Source: Pseudomonadota bacterium (GTDB lineage Bacteria; Pseudomonadota; Alphaproteobacteria; Rhizobiales; Xanthobacteraceae). From it: a stretch of 9,875 bases of DNA. The notes under the pieces are model-generated. The model worked only from the letters and a program-made list of their open reading frames with translations. It was not told where the DNA came from and ran no database searches. Of the stretch, positions 6,785-9,875 are shown piece by piece. The translations under genes were made by a program, and so were the position numbers. Position 1 is the first letter of the stretch, and each line of letters begins with the position of its first letter. Where the stretch lies: contig JAEWBW010000354.1 of assembly GCA_023390955.1 (NCBI GenBank), positions 1 to 9,875 on the forward strand, read 5' to 3'.

Positions 6785-6950
6785 GTAGAGGTGACGTCCC
6801 CCGCCCCCGCCGCTATACAGCCCGCATAAAAGCAGCATGGGATTGCGTGGTTGCGGCCTTGCCGGGAACACCGTCTGCCCGTCACTTAGGGCAGCGGCCA
6901 AAACACCGATTCGCTGAGCACCTTTAGTTACGAGCGGACCAGACCAGCCG
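6785..6950. other. Intergenic region between radA and cvpA
   Basis: This is the second-longest gene-free stretch (166 bases). Apart from a short inverted repeat at 6875-6894, I see no coding potential and no convincing -35/-10 pair. It probably holds the radA transcript end and the cvpA-purF promoter. The position fits, but no motif proves it. Confidence 0.4.
6875..6894. repeat. Short inverted repeat upstream of cvpA-purF
   Basis: CTGCCC (6875-6880) and GGGCAG (6889-6894) are perfect complements around GTCACTTA, a 20-base dyad ending 56 bases before the cvpA start. It could be a small hairpin ending the radA transcript (no T run follows) or a binding site for a regulator of cvpA-purF. It does not look like the enterobacterial PurR operator. 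Confidence 0.35.
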
Positions 6951-7577
6951 ATGCCGATTACAATCCTCGACCTGATCCTGCTCGGTGTGATGCTGATCTC
7001 GGGCCTGCTTGCCATGGTCCGCGGCTTCATGCGGGAAATCCTCTCGATCGCAGCCTGGGGCGCCGCGGCGATCGTGACGCTGTATTCGTTTTCCAAGCTG
7101 CTGCCGACCGCAAAGACCTATTTCAACAACGACACCGTCGCGAGCGTCGTGGTTGTGGCCGGCGTGTTCGTGGGCACGCTGGTTGTCGTTTCCGTCATCA
7201 CGGTCCGGATCTCCGACATGATCCTGGATTCGCGAATCGGCGCGCTCGACCGCACCCTCGGCTTCCTGTTCGGCCTTGCGCGCGGACTTTTGATCGTTGT
7301 GGTCGCTTTCCTGTTCTTCACCTGGCTGGTACCGGACAAGCAACGTCCAGACTGGGTCACGGGGGCGAAATCCCGGCTGGTTCTGCAGGGAACCGGAGAT
7401 TGGCTGATGTCGCTCTTGCCGGATGACCCCGAGAACACCATCTTGAAGAGATTCAAGAAAAACAAACCAGATGATGACCAAGCTGATTCCGAGCAGCAGC
7501 CCTCGGGCAGCGGCGACGGCTACAGTAAATCGGCTCGTGACGGCATGAAAAAGCTGATCGAGAAACCGGCGCGTTAA
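6951..7577 (+). CDS. cvpA: CvpA family membrane protein
   Basis: CvpA is an inner-membrane protein named for its need in colicin V export in E. coli and since linked to envelope stress tolerance; its molecular activity is unresolved. This 208-aa homologue has four hydrophobic segments (about 5-23, 29-48, 63-85, 103-126). It shows the family's conserved features: the MVRGFMREI motif after helix 1 (22-30), and the LDRTLGFLFGLARG motif leading into helix 4 (99-112). The C-terminal 40 residues are hydrophilic and highly charged (KRFKKNK, DDDQADSE, then a Ser/Gly linker and KKLIEKP), a cytoplasmic tail longer than in E. coli CvpA. ATG 6951 precedes helix 1 directly; the Shine-Dalgarno match is poor. 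It lies 23 bases upstream of purF, the classical cvpA-purF arrangement, and almost certainly shares its transcript. Confidence 0.92.
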   Translation: MPITILDLILLGVMLISGLLAMVRGFMREILSIAAWGAAAIVTLYSFSKLLPTAKTYFNNDTVASVVVVAGVFVGTLVVVSVITVRISDMILDSRIGALDRTLGFLFGLARGLLIVVVAFLFFTWLVPDKQRPDWVTGAKSRLVLQGTGDWLMSLLPDDPENTILKRFKKNKPDDDQADSEQQPSGSGDGYSKSARDGMKKLIEKPAR

Positions 7578-7590
7578 ACTTGAGCCCGAA

Positions 7591-7596
7591 GAGAGG
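7591..7596 (+). promoter_or_regulatory. Ribosome binding site selecting the purF start
   Basis: GAGAGG lies four bases before ATG 7601. An in-frame TTG at 7580, three bases after the cvpA stop, has no such site, and ATG 7610 is too far away, so 7601 is the preferred start. Confidence 0.55.
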
Positions 7597-7600
7597 CGTG

Positions 7601-9115
7601 ATGGACAAGATGCGGAACCCTGACCAGGACGCCCAACTCGACCTCGATCCGGCCGGGATCGATCTGCAGGCCGATCTGGAAGGGGATACGCTGCGCGAAG
7701 AATGCGGCGTGTTCGGCATCTACGGTCACCCCGACGCCGCCGCCATTACCGCACTCGGTCTTCACGCCCTTCAGCACCGCGGCCAGGAAGCTGCCGGCAT
7801 CGTCTCCTACGACGGATCCCGCTTTCACTCAGAGCGCCGCCTCGGTCTCGTCGGCGACACCTTCTCCCGCCGCGAAGTGATCGACCGCCTGCCTGGCAAC
7901 ATGGCCGTCGGCCACGTCCGCTACTCCACCACCGGCGCAACCATCCTGCGCAACGTGCAGCCGCTGTTCGCCGAACTGAACGCCGGCGGCCTTGCCGTCG
8001 CCCACAACGGCAACCTCACCAACGGCCTGACGCTGCGCCGCGAGCTCGTGAAGAACGGCTCGATGATGCAGTCGACCACCGACACCGAGGTGATCCTGCA
8101 TCTCGTCGCGCAATCCAAGCGCAGCCGTTTCATCGAGCGCTATGTCGACGCGCTGCGGGCCATCGAAGGCGCCTATGCGCTGGTGTCGCTGACCAACAAG
8201 AAGCTGATCGGCGCCCGCGACCCGCGCGGCATCCGGCCGCTCGTGCTCGGCGACCTCGACGGCTGCCCGATCCTGACCTCGGAGACCTGCGCACTCGACA
8301 TCATCGGCGCGCGCTTCGTGCGCGACATCGAGCCGGGCGAAGTCATCGTGTTCGACGAGAAGGGCCAGGACATCCACAAGCCGTTCCCGCCGATGCCGCC
8401 GCGCCCCTGCATCTTCGAGTACATCTATTTCTCCCGGCCGGATTCCATCGTCCACGGCCGCTCGGTCTACGAAGTGCGCAAGAATTTTGGCGCGCAGCTC
8501 GCGCGCGAGAGCCACGTGCCCGTCGATGTCGTGGTGCCGGTACCGGATTCCGGCGTGCCCGCCGCGGTCGGCTACAGCCAGCATTCCGGCGTTCCGTTCG
8601 AGCTCGGCATCATCCGCAATCACTATGTCGGCCGCACCTTCATCCAGCCGACGCAGGCAATCCGCGAATCCGGCGTGCGCATGAAGCATTCGGCCAACCG
8701 CGCCGCGATCGAAGGCAAGCGCATCATCCTGATCGACGACTCGCTGGTGCGCGGCACCACCTCGAAGAAGATCGTGCGCATGATGCGCGATGCGGGCGCG
8801 ACCGAAGTGCACTTCCGCCTCGCTTCGCCCCCGATCCTCTATCCTGACTATTACGGCATCGACCTGCCCGACCGGGGTGGCCTGCTGGCAGCGACCCACT
8901 CGCTCGAGGAAATGCGCGAGATCATCGGCGCCGACTCGCTCGCCTTCCTGTCGATCGACGGCATGTACCGCGCCATGGGCGAGCCCGGCCGCGATCCGGC
9001 CAATCCAAAATTCTCGGATCACTGCTTTACCGGCGCCTATCCGACCCACCTCACCGACCAGACCCAGACCGAACAGCAGCCGCGCCAGTTGTCGTTGCTG
9101 GCCGAGGCGAGCTGA
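7601..9115 (+). CDS. purF: Amidophosphoribosyltransferase (glutamine PRPP amidotransferase)
   Basis: PurF makes 5-phosphoribosylamine from PRPP and glutamine, the first committed step of purine synthesis, in the cytoplasm. It has 504 aa from ATG 7601. The N-terminal Ntn glutaminase begins at C35 (REECGVFG), so a 34-residue propeptide must be removed to expose the cysteine nucleophile, as in B. subtilis-type PurF. HVRYSTTG (105-112), AHNGNLTN (134-141) and TDTE (160-163) complete the glutaminase site. The phosphoribosyltransferase half has the PRPP loop at 375-387 (ILIDDSLVRGTT). Of the four positions that bind the 4Fe-4S cluster in the B. subtilis enzyme, only two are cysteine here (C270 and C475); the others are D416 and S472, so a normal cluster is unlikely. 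It follows cvpA by 23 bases and is followed by a terminator-like palindrome, suggesting that the cvpA-purF transcript ends there. Confidence 0.96.
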   Translation: MDKMRNPDQDAQLDLDPAGIDLQADLEGDTLREECGVFGIYGHPDAAAITALGLHALQHRGQEAAGIVSYDGSRFHSERRLGLVGDTFSRREVIDRLPGNMAVGHVRYSTTGATILRNVQPLFAELNAGGLAVAHNGNLTNGLTLRRELVKNGSMMQSTTDTEVILHLVAQSKRSRFIERYVDALRAIEGAYALVSLTNKKLIGARDPRGIRPLVLGDLDGCPILTSETCALDIIGARFVRDIEPGEVIVFDEKGQDIHKPFPPMPPRPCIFEYIYFSRPDSIVHGRSVYEVRKNFGAQLARESHVPVDVVVPVPDSGVPAAVGYSQHSGVPFELGIIRNHYVGRTFIQPTQAIRESGVRMKHSANRAAIEGKRIILIDDSLVRGTTSKKIVRMMRDAGATEVHFRLASPPILYPDYYGIDLPDRGGLLAATHSLEEMREIIGADSLAFLSIDGMYRAMGEPGRDPANPKFSDHCFTGAYPTHLTDQTQTEQQPRQLSLLAEAS

Positions 9116-9120
9116 CGCCG

Positions 9121-9198
9121 AAGGCGTCATCCCAGACCCTGTTTGGCAACCACTGGATTCCGGGTTCGATGCCTCGCGTCGCCCTGGAATGACGCTTT
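9121..9198 (+). terminator. Long imperfect palindrome after purF: terminator and probable dispersed intergenic repeat
   Basis: Bases 9121-9135 pair with 9184-9198: 13 Watson-Crick pairs, one G-T wobble and one mismatch (9131/9188). The outer arms are GCGTCATCCCAG and CTGGAATGACGC, and the right arm runs into TTTT (9196-9199), five bases after the purF stop. This fits an intrinsic terminator for cvpA-purF. A competing inner stem, ATTCC (9157-9161) with GGAAT (9186-9190), with GG/CC and CGA/TCG pairs inside, uses the same right arm. The wording GGATTCCGGGTTCG ... CTGGAATGACG closely resembles intergenic palindromes repeated many times in Bradyrhizobium and Rhodopseudomonas chromosomes; that is recollection of such genomes, not a search. 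Confidence 0.65.
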
Positions 9199-9240
9199 TG
9201 CGGCCTTGTCCCGGCCGCCCGCGTCTGCAATACCCCCGCC

Positions 9241-9875
9241 ATGACAAAGCCCCTCGCCGACCGTATCGCTCTCGTCACCGGCGCCTCGCGCGGCATCGGT
9301 TACGCCACCGCCATTGCGCTCGCCAAGGCCGGCGCGCACATCGTTGCGCTGGCGCGCACGCAGGGCGGGCTTGAAGAGCTCGACGACGAGATCCGCAAAC
9401 TCGGCGGCAGCGCCACGCTGGTGCCGCTCAATCTCACCGATTTCGACGGGATCGCGCGCCTCGGCGCCGGCCTGCACGAGCGCTACGGCAAGCTAGACAT
9501 TCTCGTCGGCAATGCCGGCGTGCTCGGTCCGTCCTCGCCGATCGGCCATATCGAGCTGAAGACCTTCACCGACGTGATGGCGGTCAACGTCTCCGCGAAC
9601 TTCCAGTTGATCCGCTGCATGGAGCCGCTGCTGAAGCAGTCCGACGCCGGCCGTGCGGTGTTCATCACTTCGGGCGCGGCCAACAAGGCCACCGCCTATG
9701 TCAGCCCCTATGCGGCCTCCAAGGCCGCGCTGGAGACGCTGGCGCGCGCCTGGGCGCAGGAAACCGCCAGCACCAAGCTGCGCATCAATTTGTTCAACCC
9801 GGGTCCGATCCGCACCCGCATGCGCGCAACCCTAATGCCGGGCGAGGATCCCGCGACGCTCGACACGCCCGAGCA
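9241..9875 (+). CDS. Short-chain dehydrogenase/reductase, 3' end outside window
   Basis: A classical SDR: an NAD(P)-dependent oxidoreductase with a Rossmann fold. 211 codons are present and the frame is open to the window end; a typical SDR has about 250 residues. The cofactor motif TGASRGIG is at 13-20. A basic residue at R17 and R39 (LARTQ) at the end of the second strand suggest NADPH preference. The NAG motif is at 91-93 (VGNAGVL), the catalytic serine is S144 (FITSG), and YAASK gives Y157 and K161. The PG motif with its downstream threonine is at 187-192 (NPGPIRTRM). All catalytic residues seen are intact. The substrate cannot be deduced. ATG 9241 begins right at the fold but lacks a Shine-Dalgarno site. 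The palindrome between purF and this gene suggests separate transcription, although no promoter is evident in the 125-base gap. Confidence 0.93.
   Translation, partial: MTKPLADRIALVTGASRGIGYATAIALAKAGAHIVALARTQGGLEELDDEIRKLGGSATLVPLNLTDFDGIARLGAGLHERYGKLDILVGNAGVLGPSSPIGHIELKTFTDVMAVNVSANFQLIRCMEPLLKQSDAGRAVFITSGAANKATAYVSPYAASKAALETLARAWAQETASTKLRINLFNPGPIRTRMRATLMPGEDPATLDTPE

Noticed and set aside
7580..7600. TTG start for purF three bases after the cvpA stop
   Set aside because: It has no Shine-Dalgarno site, while ATG 7601 has GAGAGG just upstream. The seven extra residues would only lengthen the propeptide.
7829..9247. A 472-codon open frame on the minus strand opposite purF
   Set aside because: It lies entirely opposite a certain gene, and its product is rich in Arg, Ala, Gly, Asp and His as antisense frames of GC-rich codons are. 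It has no recognisable domain. Long antisense frames are expected where stop codons are rare.

Overview
The window is a high-GC chromosomal segment from an alphaproteobacterium, most likely Bradyrhizobium or a close Nitrobacteraceae relative. This rests on the gene content and order (dnaB-alr, then radA-cvpA-purF-SDR), strong G/C preference at third codon positions, several starts without a clear Shine-Dalgarno site, and a palindromic intergenic element of the kind scattered through Bradyrhizobium genomes. The genus call is an inference. No mobile element, CRISPR array, tRNA or rRNA was seen. No gene-free stretch exceeds 300 bases; the longest gaps are 4420-4591 (172 b) and 6785-6950 (166 b).

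Layout. Positions 1-398 carry the 3' end of dnaB (replicative helicase). A GC-rich hairpin separates it from alr (446-1762, alanine racemase with an added proline-rich tail). Three bases past alr, on the opposite strand, lies a small secreted four-cysteine protein (1766-1981). It is divergent from xth (2024-2794, exodeoxyribonuclease III). The xth stop is one base from the stop of a convergent gene for an exported SGNH-hydrolase-like protein (2796-3611). Upstream of that gene on the minus strand are a GFA-family zinc protein (3710-4078) and an unrecognised 83-aa protein (4168-4419), so three minus-strand genes run in series.

From about 4592 onward everything is on the plus strand: a TSUP/TauE-SafE membrane transporter (probable TTG start at 4592), radA (5336-6784), cvpA (6951-7577), purF (7601-9115), a long imperfect terminator-like palindrome (9121-9198), and a short-chain dehydrogenase (9241 onward) cut by the window end.

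Functionally this is mostly core metabolism and genome maintenance: replication (DnaB), cell-wall D-alanine supply (Alr), DNA repair (Xth, RadA) and the first committed step of purine synthesis (PurF, beside CvpA as in many proteobacteria). Between the two core blocks is a patch of less conserved accessory genes. I found no convincing novel multi-gene system. The points most worth checking are the partial loss of Fe-S ligands in PurF, the palindrome after purF, the Alr tail, the unrecognised 83-aa protein and several intergenic hairpins.
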